Assembly (NCBI GenBank): GCA_021613335.1
Contig: JAJTWR010000260.1
Span: forward strand, 1,739,501 to 1,803,500
Reading direction: 5' to 3'
Length of the DNA stretch: 64,000 bases
Origin: Whitmania pigra
Taxonomy: Eukaryota > Annelida > Clitellata > Hirudinida > Haemopidae
A program made the position numbers and the translations under genes. The first letter of the stretch is position 1, and each line of letters begins with the position of its first letter. Below the pieces are notes generated by a model. The model did no database searches and was not told the DNA's origin. It saw nothing but the letters and a program-made list of their open reading frames with translations. Shown here one piece after another: positions 1 to 12,662 of the stretch.

Positions 1-3000
1 CGAGCACTTCCCCTCACGTAACTTGAAGCATTGTCCCCGTGTTCGATTAAACTCTGAGAATTGAACAAAATTTAAAAGATCACTTTTCACGAGAACATTT
101 AGTAATTTAAACTAAATATATAATTTCCATTTATTTATAAATCCATCAGTAATTATCACATTATGACATAGTTTAGATGAAACAGCCCAATGCAACACAA
201 CACAATCCATTGCACCTCAGGATATCTTCATCTGTTGAAACTTAAAAAAACCACTGCTTTGTCACCGCAAATGATGCTCTTGCACTAAAACCTGAAGTTC
301 AAAGATTTTTTTCCAAAGCCACGACTTCATCTGCCAGGTGATAATGATGATGACGATCCATCCTCGCAGTCTTTATTATCACCTGTGATTGGAATTCCCA
401 ATTCCTAATTTTAAGTGTTCGAGTTATTTATAGTTAGTAATGTAGTCATGCAAATTCATGACAAAATATTCTTAAATGTTGGCACAAGACCAACCCAAGT
501 GAAAATAAGACTAGTGAGTGATGAATGAGGATTCCACAGCAAGGAAACATTTCAAAAGCAACAAAGTAGAAGTTAATGAAGTGAAGTTTTTTGCTTCATT
601 TTCTCTTGAGTTTTTTCTCATTTAGAAAAATAGCGAGTATTCTCAAGGTTGAAATTAAATTATTTAATACAATTATGTTAATTATACAATTTATAAATTA
701 ATATAATGTAATCATAAATTAGTAAATAAATTTGTTGTTTCGTGGCTGTATTAATTCTTTTGAGAGATTTCTTCAGACGCCATGATACGTTGAGGTTTCC
801 ATTTCATTCGACCAATATCATATCGGCTCATGTTTATTCATGAGTTGTGGGGCTTTCATTTTTATGAAGAACTATTTATTCATCTTGATAGTGCTATACT
901 AAATCAGGAGTTATTCAGAAATGTACACCGCTATGTAATGTCGAGATACACGGTTTTTATGCATCGTGTTTTACAGTATTTAATAACATGCTTTATTACA
1001 TTTACAAAATACTCCTAATACGGGATCGGGATATAAATAAAAGTCACAATTGCATAGTAAAAAGTGGGTTTTGATTCGGGCGAACTGCTGCAGTTAAATG
1101 TTAAAAGCTGTTAAAGAATGGACGATACTTCATTCAAAATCAGCAAATTGTGTTAAGTTATTGGGTTGAGAGCTTCAAATACGTTATGAAATCAAACGCA
1201 GTATTTCTTTTTTGACCAAAGTTATCAAGGACACCTAAAGACAAGGACGCATAAAACGACATTTTTGATTGAGTTCAATTTAAAAGATTTTTTCAACTGT
1301 TTGAAAAACTTTAAATTTTTTCATTTTAATGCAGATCTTAAAAACTAAACAATTGAAACACATCGGAGCAGAGAATGCATCCTGGTGACATAGAATTGTT
1401 TACTCAAACATCGTTTGGACGCGAGAAAACACGAATGATAAATGGGAACTTTTTAAAGCGACTGAGGTGGAAAGGCAAGTAAACTCGAAGTTGGTTCATC
1501 GCAAACATTCGCTTTTGTCACTGCAGTGATTTTCCAAGAACACGCAATTCCAGACCACCACGAAGCACAACAGGAGAAAAAACTTCAACCGTCTTGTAAC
1601 GTTTTAGAACAAGAATTCTGAGTGAGGAAGTTTAGTTGTTCATTATTGGAGTCAAATGCAAAGATTTCAAAATTCAGTGGCATAAAGAAATTCATTTGAG
1701 AACCGCAACATTTGAACTCCAACATTCGGAGAACACGTGCGTTATTGTAAGCTTCAGTCGCTACAAATTCTGCCTTCGAGTCGCTTATTGCATCATCAAT
1801 CGATGGAAACCTCATTCCAATGAACGTGACAAAGTAACGGCTTCAAGCAAAACAAACCATTTCTGCGCCTAAATCGTGACAATTGATGCCGTTCTATTAA
1901 ATGTCATGGGAAATGTAAATTTATACAAATTCAATTCATGAGAAGATGAGGTTAAGTAGTTGTTAAGGTTGAGAAGAAAATCGCTAAAGGAAGATTGATT
2001 TTATAATGTGAAATAGAACATCATTTAAGCATGACATCATAAGAATTGTTACTTCGCAAGGATGCTCGTCATCATTGGTTTGCACCAGCGCATTTGTTCC
2101 ATCGGAATAGGACCACGAAAAATTCATCTTCAACTAAATTGCTGCAAGGGAAGACGGCCCTTTTTGAAAAAAGTCTTCCACTGGGACATGTACATTTTAT
2201 TATAATATTACATTTGTAAAGATTTTGTTTTAACTGAGATAGAATTAAAAATTACAATTAAGCCAAACCCCTTACATAATCCATAATGTTCTTTTATCCT
2301 ACTTTTTAGTTATATTTTAAAATAATCTCGATTACTTTTTGGATGTTGGATGTTCCAATTTACCTTTATTAAAGGTTTGTTCATTTTTTCAGTTCTTGGG
2401 AAAGTTTGGCAATAAATTTTCATCAAGACAGACTCTATTAAATACAACGGCCCATTTCCTGTTGCGACATTTTTCAACTAGTCTCTCCATTTTCCTCAAT
2501 TTTTAGACAAAATCAGTTGTGTGATGAAAATATATGAATTTATAGAATACGAATGAAGCATGTACAACATACATAGCAAGTATATATGTATATATTATTT
2601 GCAATTGAAGTCCTTCCAGTTCATAAAGTTTCATTCTGTTTTTTTTTTCTAATTTAAAGCTCAGAAGCAAGAAGAATCTAAATCATGCATTCAACATTTC
2701 CATGTCATTATTTTAATTTATTTGGTTCCGCAATTGAACAAATTCTTTAAGTGTTAAAGATTTCAAACTACCATTCGAACGTTGAAATGGTTTCATTCAG
2801 TTAAATTTATGCTGTTTTTAAAATGAATAATTTAAAAGTGCAGAAGATCAGTTATATTCATGTGAAAAAATCAAAGAAATCGAAGGCATGCGAAGGAAAT
2901 AACTTTCCATTGAAACTCAGTTAATTCAGGAAAAATCCGAAAGTTTTGAAGAAGTGCTATGATATGCGACATGGAAATGTTAGCACATAAAATGTCTTCC

Positions 3001-5210
3001 CATTTATCGTTTTATTGATGTCTTCCATAGTGCTTACTTAGGCTTGCGTAATAAACATGTTCACCTTAAGTGAAGAAAACTCTTGTGCATTTACCAGAGT
3101 CATTTCTATTTTAATTTGAAAAAGAAATCTTAATAAAAAAAGCGAAATGCGTTCTCAATAAGAATTTAAGATGTTTTACACAAACTCGTTGAATTTCTTA
3201 TTTTAGATTTTATATTACATCACAATGTTTCTTAATGTTACACATTATTCCATGTTATTAATCGGAGGCGATAATATTATTTATTTATACTAATAATTTT
3301 ATTTACTATAGCAATAATACTTATTTGATGTAATGATATTTATTTATAATAAATTGTATTGCATTCCATCTCAAGTTGCATTTCAATAGTTGCCATTTAT
3401 GTATATATATATATTTATGTATAATATATGAATGAATACGTCTATACACTTATTTGCATTTAAAGATCCTCTACACCGTATGTGGATGAAAACTGAAATT
3501 AAAAAAGTTTTATTGATAATCATAATGATATTACATTAATAATTATTTTAATGTTGTTGTCACTGATTTTTATTATACTGCTTGCTCTTGTTATCGTTAC
3601 CTTACTTCATCACTTCACAAAGTACGTAAGTGCGGGATAATTGTAAATTATAAAACCAATTTCATTCAAACGATAACGAAGAATATTTTTAAAAATTTAA
3701 ACATCCCAGTCTCAATCACATTGTAATTGTAATTGTAAATTGTAAGTTTTCTTATAAATACGAATTGACGAGATAAATAATGACACCAATCGGTCTTTTA
3801 AAACGCTGCAAAAATCGAACGCGTTGTGATGACTTTGTCAAACATGTTCGATCTGGAATATTTCGTTACATTAATAATAAGCAGGTGGTTTTACATCCGG
3901 ATAAAGAGTGGAGACATTCATGATAATGATGGCCAAACAACAACAACATCGCATAATTTCCCTCAGGAAGACAGAAACAACAGGAGAATATCTCAGCCTC
4001 ACATTTTTCCAGCGCGTTCAACAATTACAATCTCCTCTGTCCGGCTTTATCTTCCAACCGCTCTCCTTTATTGAACTGGCGTTGTTATTATCGTAAATCT
4101 ATCTTAATTATAACTAACATTTTATGACTTTCCGAGGGTTATTGATTAAAAACTTCCAGTCGATAAAAATAATAAGAATAATATTATCATCAATAACAAA
4201 ATCAACTTTAATTAGTTATAGTGTGATTCGCTGATTCATATACCATCATAACTAATTAAGATCTAATTCGTAAAAATAAAAAATAAAAACATCCATAAAT
4301 ATGAAAATTTTGTCCTTCTAAGTCCTCTACTAAGACGTTTGGAAAGATTTATCACGATCTAAAATGATTTATGTCTTCAAGCATCTTTTACGTCGGAAGG
4401 AAAATACAAGAGGGAACAGGAAATGACAAAATGCTTGGAATATTGCAGACAAACCTCTAGACTTAAGATTTGTTGGTCATTCGTGAATGACCTTACAGTC
4501 TGTCGGAGCAGCTACGACATAGACAACACAGGCGGAAATAAATTTGTGAATTATTGCTCTCATAAAGCTTGAAATGAGCCATAAATACAGAAAATGTCAA
4601 TGTGTGCAAGTTTCCATGCAAATCGAGATCAACTTGTATGCAATCATAAATTAATTAAACTGCTATATTAATGATAATTAAAATGGAAGATATTTTAAAA
4701 TATATAAACCTCACTTGCAAATGAATTTGAAGACTCAACGGAAGTTCACCCTCTGCCTCTCAAATAGTCCCTCAAATTCTCAAATTTGGGTCTAGGTATC
4801 CGTTAGAAGTTAAGATGATAAGAGCCTATGCACGGACCAAAATGATCTGGAGAACTGGGAAGCGTTAACACGTCAATCGGTGATCGGTCAATATCAAGGA
4901 ATGTGTGCAATGAACACAAGGAGCGTACACTTCCTGTGTTCTTGTCAGCCAATGTTCCGCTGTTAAGCTCTCTCGCTTCAATGTTCCCTCCCACGCTTTC
5001 CATTATGAAGAACATTCATAAATATGTAAAAAAAACATGATCAATATTTGATCAATGAACTACTCAAAAGCCCAATTTAAAAGTTTAGAATAAAAGTTTA
5101 TACATTTTGTTGGATTATCGGTTTTTTTTTTATTAATGTTTTTGTTTACATTCCCGCTGTTCGGTTTACTTTCGAAATATAGAAAATATAGAAATCACCA
5201 GATCTTGGAC
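1..5210. other. AT-rich stretch with no recognised gene
   Basis: I see no recognisable protein domain here. The DNA is AT-rich and carries only short open frames with no familiar motifs. A small minus-strand open frame at 4803-5015 (about 66 codons from an internal ATG near 5003) lies just upstream of RAD52 and could be the first exon of a divergently transcribed gene. It has no family resemblance I can name, so I do not call it. Confidence 0.4.
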
Positions 5211-7906
5211 ATGAACGACAGGAAAAAAACAAACGTTTCTAACACGCGATTCGGCCAGGTCAAAATGATGTTCATGGACTTTAAATTTTAATATTTAGGG
5301 GGCAACCTCATTCGAAAGTTTGAAATATAGGTAGAATTCAACGACGAAGAACATGCCGCGATACAAGAAGCATTGAGACAGAGGCTCGGGCCAGAATTTA
5401 TAAGCCAGAGACCAGGTGCTGGAGGACAAAAGGTGGATTTTGATTTAAAATGTGGATTAATTTTTGTTTGGACTACTTTTATGAGCAACAATTAACTTTT
5501 ATTTAACATTTCAACTTCATTGCACTTTTTCTTGAAGCTGGCTTATGTTGAAGGCTGGAAGTTGGTCAATCTTGCAAATGAGATGTTTGGATTCAATGGG
5601 TGGTCTCACTCTATTGAAAATCAAACTGTAGGTGAGTATTTAGAAAATTCTTGAGAGGTTTTAAGAAAGCACAAATAAATGCTATTACTTGGATTTCAGA
5701 CTTTGTTGATCTTTTCAATGGGAAATTTTATGTTGGGGTCAGTTGCATTGTGAGAGTCCAGCTTAAGGTTCTGGCAAAACAAACAGGGTTTACATTAATG
5801 GCTTCAGAATCGATCAGATTTGCTAACTTAAGGAACGAACACGCAGGATGGCATGTTTCACGAGGACGTGGGTTACGGAGTGAGTGAAGGAATGAAGTCA
5901 AAAGCACTGTCCGTCGAAAAAGCGAGGAAGGAGGCGGTCACTGATGCTTTGAAGCGAGCCTTGAAGTAAGTTTTGACGTGTTCATCCAGGTTTCCGTTAC
6001 TTGTTAATATTTTAAAATGATTTTCAGGAGTTTTGGAAATGCACTTGGAAACTGTCTCGGAGACATGAATTATTTGAAATTTATCAGTAAATTACCACAG
6101 CAGGTTTTTGAGAGCAATTCCATGCAGTTTCTAAAATGTTGCAACATTTATCAAATATGCAGATTACATTGTTCCTGCTAAGTTCAATATTTTTATATCT
6201 TAGAGATTCATCTAATGCTCTTCTAATTAAATATAATATTTTTTATGTGTCTTGTGAATATATATTTAGATTTGAACATATTTGAAGTGATGTTTCCCAA
6301 CAGGGTCCACAAATTTAAAGTTAATTTGATTCTTCGTTCAATTGAAGCCTTCCGAACAACTGAATCTGTCCGAAATGAAAAGGTCGAACGCGAACCTCAA
6401 AGTGACAAACGCTCGATACTCGGGAAGATCTCACGGCAAAACGGCAACTGCAACGAAATCAGAAACGATCGAGGACCGAGGTTTGAATTTTCTTACCAGG
6501 ATTTCCGTGCTTTCAATTTTTCATTTTGCCGAAGGACTCATTCCAGAAGCTCCAAAAGATCTTCTGGCATGTTCCGTTTCCATAGCAACCGAGACTTCAA
6601 AAACTGTAAGTGGCCAGGAGAAGGAAAAAGTTAAAGAGGAAGCGACCGACAATGGACCGGAAAGCAAGAATTTGTTGCAATGGTTGGGCGGACGTTGCGG
6701 TGATCGGCATGGAATTAAAGTTTTGTAATTTTAAATTTGTAGAACCGTCACTTAAAAAAGTAAAAATTTGCTTTGAGGATGTCATAAGCCATGCAAAACT
6801 TTAAGATTTAAAAAATGCTGTTTTTTAAGACCTTGTTTAATGAAGGATTTTAAATTTTCAACATTGCATGTTGTTTGAACCATGTTTAATTCTTTCTTTT
6901 TTTAAAATTAAAATCAGTATGGATGAGAAAACTTTGAGGAAATTGAAACAAAAACAAAAGCAGAAAGAATTTCAGGAGAGGATGAAACAAAAAGCAGGAA
7001 CATGCAATGCGTCTTTAAAAACTACGAACGACAGTTTCGTGAAAGGTTGTTTGATATTTAATTAGCCTATTAGGACTGATGGTGATCCATTTTAGAATTT
7101 CATTGAAGCCAAGAGTGATGGTCACGTGGAGAATCGTCATTCGAGTCCTTCTGCAACAAACCTCGTCTCAGAAGATAATTTTGGTGAGCAATTCCTTTAA
7201 GGTGGCACAAAATTAACATCGAGTCGAAATACATGCTTATAGTTAATTTATAAAAGAACGATTAATATTAATGTTATGTGCAATTACTAATTAATATGCA
7301 GATCATCATAGTTGGAAATATCATTCGATGCAATTTATTATTTTGCTAAATTTTGTGTATTCACTTGTAAATTGATTATAATTTCAAGAGAGGTTGCAAT
7401 GAGGATTGTTACTAAGGATAAATTATGCCAGTTATTGTGCCATGATAATATTTTATTTGAAGTAGTGATGACTGACCTGATTAAGCTTAGTTTTAATTAA
7501 GCAGTTAACAAAAATTGTTATATGGAATGATATATTAAACAAATGTTTATTAACTTGAAAGTTTTTGGGGCGTGCAGGTTAGCCGAATGGGTTACGTGCC
7601 TGCATACGGCGATAATGGCAACAGTCGTAATGTGTCGTGTTCGAAACCCAGCCTGCACTGCCGTCAGCGCCCTTGGGAAGGAGCGCTATATACATAAAGT
7701 TACAATAAGGTGGATTTTCGTTTTTTTTAAATCTAATTTAAATTTATTTTTAAGCAGAACTATGGAATCAAACACTGGAAACTGAAGATTTGTTGGAAGC
7801 AATTGTGTCAATGGACCAAACAATTAAAGATTACAACGTGTCCGGAGTAGCTTGCAAAAAACGGAAACACGAGGATTTTAGTGAACTCGATTCTTTTCTT
7901 GGTTGA
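5211..7906 (+). CDS. RAD52: RAD52 homologous-recombination mediator / single-strand annealing protein
   Basis: Eleven exons: 5211-5258, 5331-5432, 5538-5631, 5700-5767, 5847-5965, 6028-6103, 6348-6480, 6547-6682, 6918-7045, 7109-7183, 7758-7906, giving about 375 residues (human 418). The N-terminal annealing domain is highly conserved: a short exon ending RFGQ, then [62 protein letters not shown] and [14 protein letters not shown]52 rings bind single-stranded DNA, anneal complementary strands and help load RAD51 in the nucleus. The C-terminal half is diverged, but a basic stretch ([18 protein letters not shown]) matches the vertebrate RKLRQKQ region, and the protein ends in a Lys/Arg-rich KKRKHE segment that could be a nuclear localisation signal. 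The start is the first ATG in a 48-bp exon whose phase fits. The donor at 6682 is chosen for phase; a better-looking donor lies at 6605, so that junction is the least certain. Confidence 0.93.
7572..7712 (+). mobile_element. tRNA-derived SINE in the last RAD52 intron
   Basis: The 87-nt head (7572-7658) looks like a tRNA with a long variable arm (Ser/Leu type). It opens with GTGCAGG and closes with the perfectly complementary CCTGCAC, contains an A-box-like TTAGCCGAATGGG and a B-box GTTCGAAACCC. After the head comes a short tail ending in GGGAAGGAGCGCTATATAC, which resembles the 3' end of L2/CR1-type LINEs. It sits inside an intron and has a diverged relative at 53351, so it is a dispersed retroposon and not a tRNA gene. 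RNA polymerase III transcription is inferred from the boxes. Confidence 0.75.
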
Positions 7907-9469
7907 CTTGAACAATGCACTTTTAAATTTATGCTCAATTTTTTGGCACTTTTAATTGCGCTCATAATAACGAATCTGTTATTATTTTGACCAAACATGC
8001 CATCGGTCGATGTTGATGCCATAATGACGTGACACGCAAGTCTCACGTTGAATTGACAGACAAGAATTGAGTCATAATTTGAGGTTTTTAAATGTGTTTC
8101 ACAGGATAAATTGACTTTTCTTGGAAAGTGTTGCGAGGCAATAAGCGCAAGTCGTAAGTTAATTCGTGGAGATAAATGAGTTAAGTCGTTGATTAACATA
8201 TCACAGCTGATGCTATGCGACAAAACTAATGTTGCTAAAGAACAACGAAAATTGTGCGTGTTTTTGAAGTGAACTACTTTCGATATGTCTCGAGGTGCCT
8301 TTTCCTAATTTTTGCAATTTATGACCAGAAACTTAGCTCGAAGGGTTGCGTTCCTAAACATGTAGTTTTAAAGCAATAGTGGCGGTAATTAAGTGCCGTG
8401 TCCACATAAAAAAAATCATCTGGCGATTTCCTGCCCAACAATGTAGAATTGGCTAATTGTGTGTGAATTGCTCACAAAGGTCTTTATTCTATTATGAACG
8501 AATTCATTATATGGCGCCTAGTTAGCCTTTTCTTGCCTTCCCTAGGACTAAATTTTAGTGGTTGTATGTTTATAATGTTTTGGGCATTACATTATTAAGC
8601 GTTGCACTAATAACATCAACGACATCCTTCTTTTGTACAACATCGCGTTGTCGCTCAAGCAAACCCTTTCATATGAAGTTATCGGCCTCGCAGTTTAATA
8701 AATCAACAAGCTTCGAGGAAAAATATACGAAGTACTGAATTAATGTGCCTCTAAATGACACAACTTGAGAAACTGTTTGGGCTTCTTGGACCGAGTCGAA
8801 AGCAACGAAACCGCAATTGAATAGATATGTTGAAATATGTTTTGATCTGTCAAACGGTCTTAAATGGAAATATTTTTAAACGTGAAGTTGTGGCTAAATT
8901 ACCAAAGATTTTGTTTAAAGAATTTAAATAGCATTTACTACTTTACTTTTTGTCTCAATAAATTACGAGAACTTGTTATTCTTGTTTCAGTCTCTGAAAT
9001 TGGATTGGAGAGTTTCCCGTTTAAAGCGATAAATGAAATAATTCCCCTCCATAAACACTGGCCATTACATCATACAGGCGGCTGCCCGCATCGTGTTTAT
9101 TCGATTGCGTTTCTGCTGCAGTCAGAACGAGATGGGTGCTCAATAATCTCATTTGGCTTAGAAAAATTATCCGTAAAACATAAGTTTCAAATTTGTTTTT
9201 AAAATATTACATAATTTTCTATCAATGAACGAGATAATAAAAAGCCTTTTATTATAATGATGTAATTGCAGCGTAGTAGAAAAGTCAAAATAAAGAAAGA
9301 ATTAAAAAAAAGTTTATTATAATATTAAATATTCACTAGTATAGTTTCAATTAGTGAAAATTAATTTTTATACAGGCGGTTTGCGTCAAATCATTCGTCT
9401 CAGTGAAGAATTGACATAATAATAATAAATTAAATTGCAAACTGCATATGTTCAAACTACTCTATATGT
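7907..9469. other. Intergenic, no recognised gene
   Basis: Between the RAD52 stop and the inverted-repeat element I see only AT-rich sequence. A plus-strand open frame of 112 codons at 8864-9202 has no recognisable motif, no good splice context and no signal or domain, so it is probably chance. Confidence 0.4.
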
Positions 9470-10035
9470 TTGTCATTTGTATATTAAGCTATACCTCATA
9501 TAAATATGTTAACAAGTTATATATTAAAACAACTCATATAAACATGTTGACAAGTTATATATTAAAACTCATATAAACATGTTGACAAGTTATATGTTTA
9601 AACAACTCATATAAACATGTTGACAAGTTATATATTTAAACAATGATCGTCAAAACCAACTGAAAATTCCAGTGCACAGGCTTAATACATCATCAATAAG
9701 TATTTAATCCGACATAAGCATAAGTTTGCTTAAAGTTAAATAGAAAACTACTGGTGATGTCATAACTGACGGTGACTCATGTTACATCAGGTAACCGAGA
9801 TTAATTTGATTTAGAATTTTCTCTGGTAATTTAATTTGTTGAAGATTGTGGATGTAATATATATAAATTAAACAAATGTAAGAAAAATAAAAACGGAAAA
9901 AATAAATATAATACTTGATAACGATGTGTTTTGCTTGGGCACCGGAATTTTCAGCTGGTCTTAATATAATTGTTTTAATATATAACTTGTTGACATATTC
10001 ATATGAGATAGAGCTTTATATACAAATGACATAAT
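9470..10035. mobile_element. MITE-like element with long imperfect terminal inverted repeats
   Basis: The left end (about 9470-9530) reads GTCATTTGTATATTAAGCTA followed by a CATATAAATATG... AACAAGTTATATATTAAAA segment. The reverse complement of about 9970-10032 reads almost the same (GTCATTTGTATATAAAGCTC ... CAACAAGTTATATATTAAAA). The inverted repeats are therefore at least 55 bp with few mismatches and enclose about 440 bp with no coding frame. The inner half of the left repeat is further amplified as tandem copies at 9534-9645. I could not define a convincing target-site duplication, so the superfamily is unknown. Confidence 0.65.
9490..9648. repeat. About four tandem copies of a 38-55-bp unit
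   Basis: A unit centred on ACTCATATAAACATGTTGAC AAGTTATATATT is repeated four times with spacing of roughly 44-56 bp. The unit is the inner part of the inverted repeat of the surrounding MITE-like element, so the array arose by local duplication of one element end. Confidence 0.75.
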
Positions 10036-10252
10036 TTATTATTATGTTTAATAATAGTTTATTTTATTTTACTTTGAAGGCATCACCGTTGGAGTCTTGC
10101 TGTTTGAAGGCAAAATTTGTTCACTAAAAATGATGAGAAAAACACTGAAAAATAGATTTTTGTTGGAATGCTGATCTGATCAGGAATGTGACTCAACTTC
10201 CGATGGGTTTGATACCATCAACGCCAACACGAAGAAACCATTGCTCATCAGG

Positions 10253-10676
<424 letters not shown>

Positions 10677-11267
10677 TAGCATTAGACATGCGAAAGAATG
10701 TCATTTGCACGATCAGTTTGCCTTATTTGTGGAATCCTCGGGCAATTTGAGGGAAGGAATTGAAAGAAATCATGTGAATTGTGAGGTCATTTGCTGATGT
10801 TTTATGCTTCAGAGAACATTTTTTGTGACGTCAACAAACTTATTTAGATTAACAACCGAAACATTAATTTATGCAGCAAAATGTTTACAATTCTAGAAAA
10901 AGTCCACGTTATGATGGAGAACATGACTATGTTAAAGATCTGATATGCTGCGCTCTTAATTTGCACCCCGGGGTGACCTGGGCAGTCCAAGCACGCCATG
11001 GATTATCCCCAAGCCCCCATCTATTCAATTCCTCGGCGGCCACTTGCTTGGATGTTTGTGTTCCCCACACGAAGTGAATCATTTGCAAAGTAATGAGGCA
11101 GAAGATGTTGATTGGGTTTGATTTGCTGCACATTTCTTATTTCCTCCTAACGACGTTTCACTCAATTGATGACGTCATTGCGTGTGAAAATGACATAAAT
11201 GAGATATAAATACATGTATGACTTAATATGGCTTGTCCTAATCATCAAGTTATGCTGAAGACATTAA

Positions 11268-11362
11268 TATAAATACTAAATACTACTACATATTATAATT
11301 ATGTAATATGGTACTAAATACTACTACATAATATAATTATGTAATATAATACTGCTACTACG
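11268..11362. repeat. Two-copy tandem repeat with palindromic core
   Basis: A unit of about 48 bp containing ACTAAATACTACTACATA followed by the near-palindrome TATAATTATGTAATAT occurs twice in a row, with a third decayed start. No coding meaning is seen. Confidence 0.6.
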
Positions 11363-12662
11363 TAACAAGTCGACAACAGTTTTTGAATGCGGATGAGTTA
11401 CTAAAGTCTTGTGTTTAAAAAGTTAACACTGGACCTAAATCGAACCACTGCACGATTGTCTTCTAAGCGTTTGTATTTATTTGAAATCAGTTTAATAATT
11501 AGCGTTAATTAGGACCCCGAAGTTGTTAAATTAAAAATGTTCAACTCGAAGTAAAGCTCTCAAAGACAAAAGTTATTTTCATAGGAAAACAAAGTCTTGC
11601 AGAACTCCCGATAGAACGGCATCCTTGTGATAATGAACTCTAAATTCGCCTTTGAAGGCCGCCCGAGGGTGGGCAAGATGAAGAATAAGTCGGGGAATGG
11701 AGGAATAAATTTCAACTGCTTTCTTTTACACGATAAAACGTTTCTCTTGTGACGTTATGACGGGTTTATTTCGAAGATTAACAAATAAGTAAATTATTGT
11801 TATTTATACAACGAATGCACAAATTATGAACGAAATAGTTTCAAAATTTGACCCGACTAGCAGATGCGGTCGTGCATAACGGATGTCTTATAAAATGCCA
11901 CAAGTTCTAAAGAAACTTCTTTGCAAAAATTCTGGTTACGGTTCAGAGAATGTTGATGGATTATTTGCCGTGGAATGCGTACCAATGAAACTTTGGAGAG
12001 GATTGTCAGAGGTTGATGACGAGATAAGTTTCTCAACAACTTCACAACTACAAACCCTACCTTTGAAATGAACGTCTAAACAGATATTAATATTGAAACT
12101 GAAAACAAATGTTTGACCAATTACGATAATCATCTCGATAAAGGTCGACATGAAAGCATTAGAGTGAAGCATCACCTATAAGTCGTTGTATCGATTCGAT
12201 CAAAGAAAATGACGTCACAAACACGAACCAATGAAATTTCAGACATGGTGATTTATTTGTCGAAAAATTCCTGAGAAAAAACTACCACGATATTAACACG
12301 TAATGAAGAAAGTATTACCGGCGAGGTTTTGTTTATGAAGAAATGATTTATAAGCCCTTATCTTTATAAGCACGAGTACATGACCTCTGCTGACCCGAAA
12401 TACTGACTGAGGATGAGTGGATTAAAGGGGAGATGCAACCCTACAAAGTATGGGGTTTGAGACGCCCTCTGAGTGATAGGATGTCTTCGCGTGTTTATAT
12501 GCAAGTCACTTTGCGCCTCCAACATTCAATGCTCTGCAACTCCGCGTGTCGCGCCACTGAAATTTTAAACCAGCGTTTCACACGTCAGTACGTGATAATT
12601 AAGACGTTGTTATGTTCAAGTTAATTACACATTCAGATTCAGTGCACATTCGAAGGATTGAA

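Noticed and set aside
7572..7658. A functional tRNA-Ser/Leu gene
   Set aside because: It lies inside an intron with a LINE-like tail, its T-arm pairing is weak, and a decayed copy exists elsewhere, so it is a SINE head.
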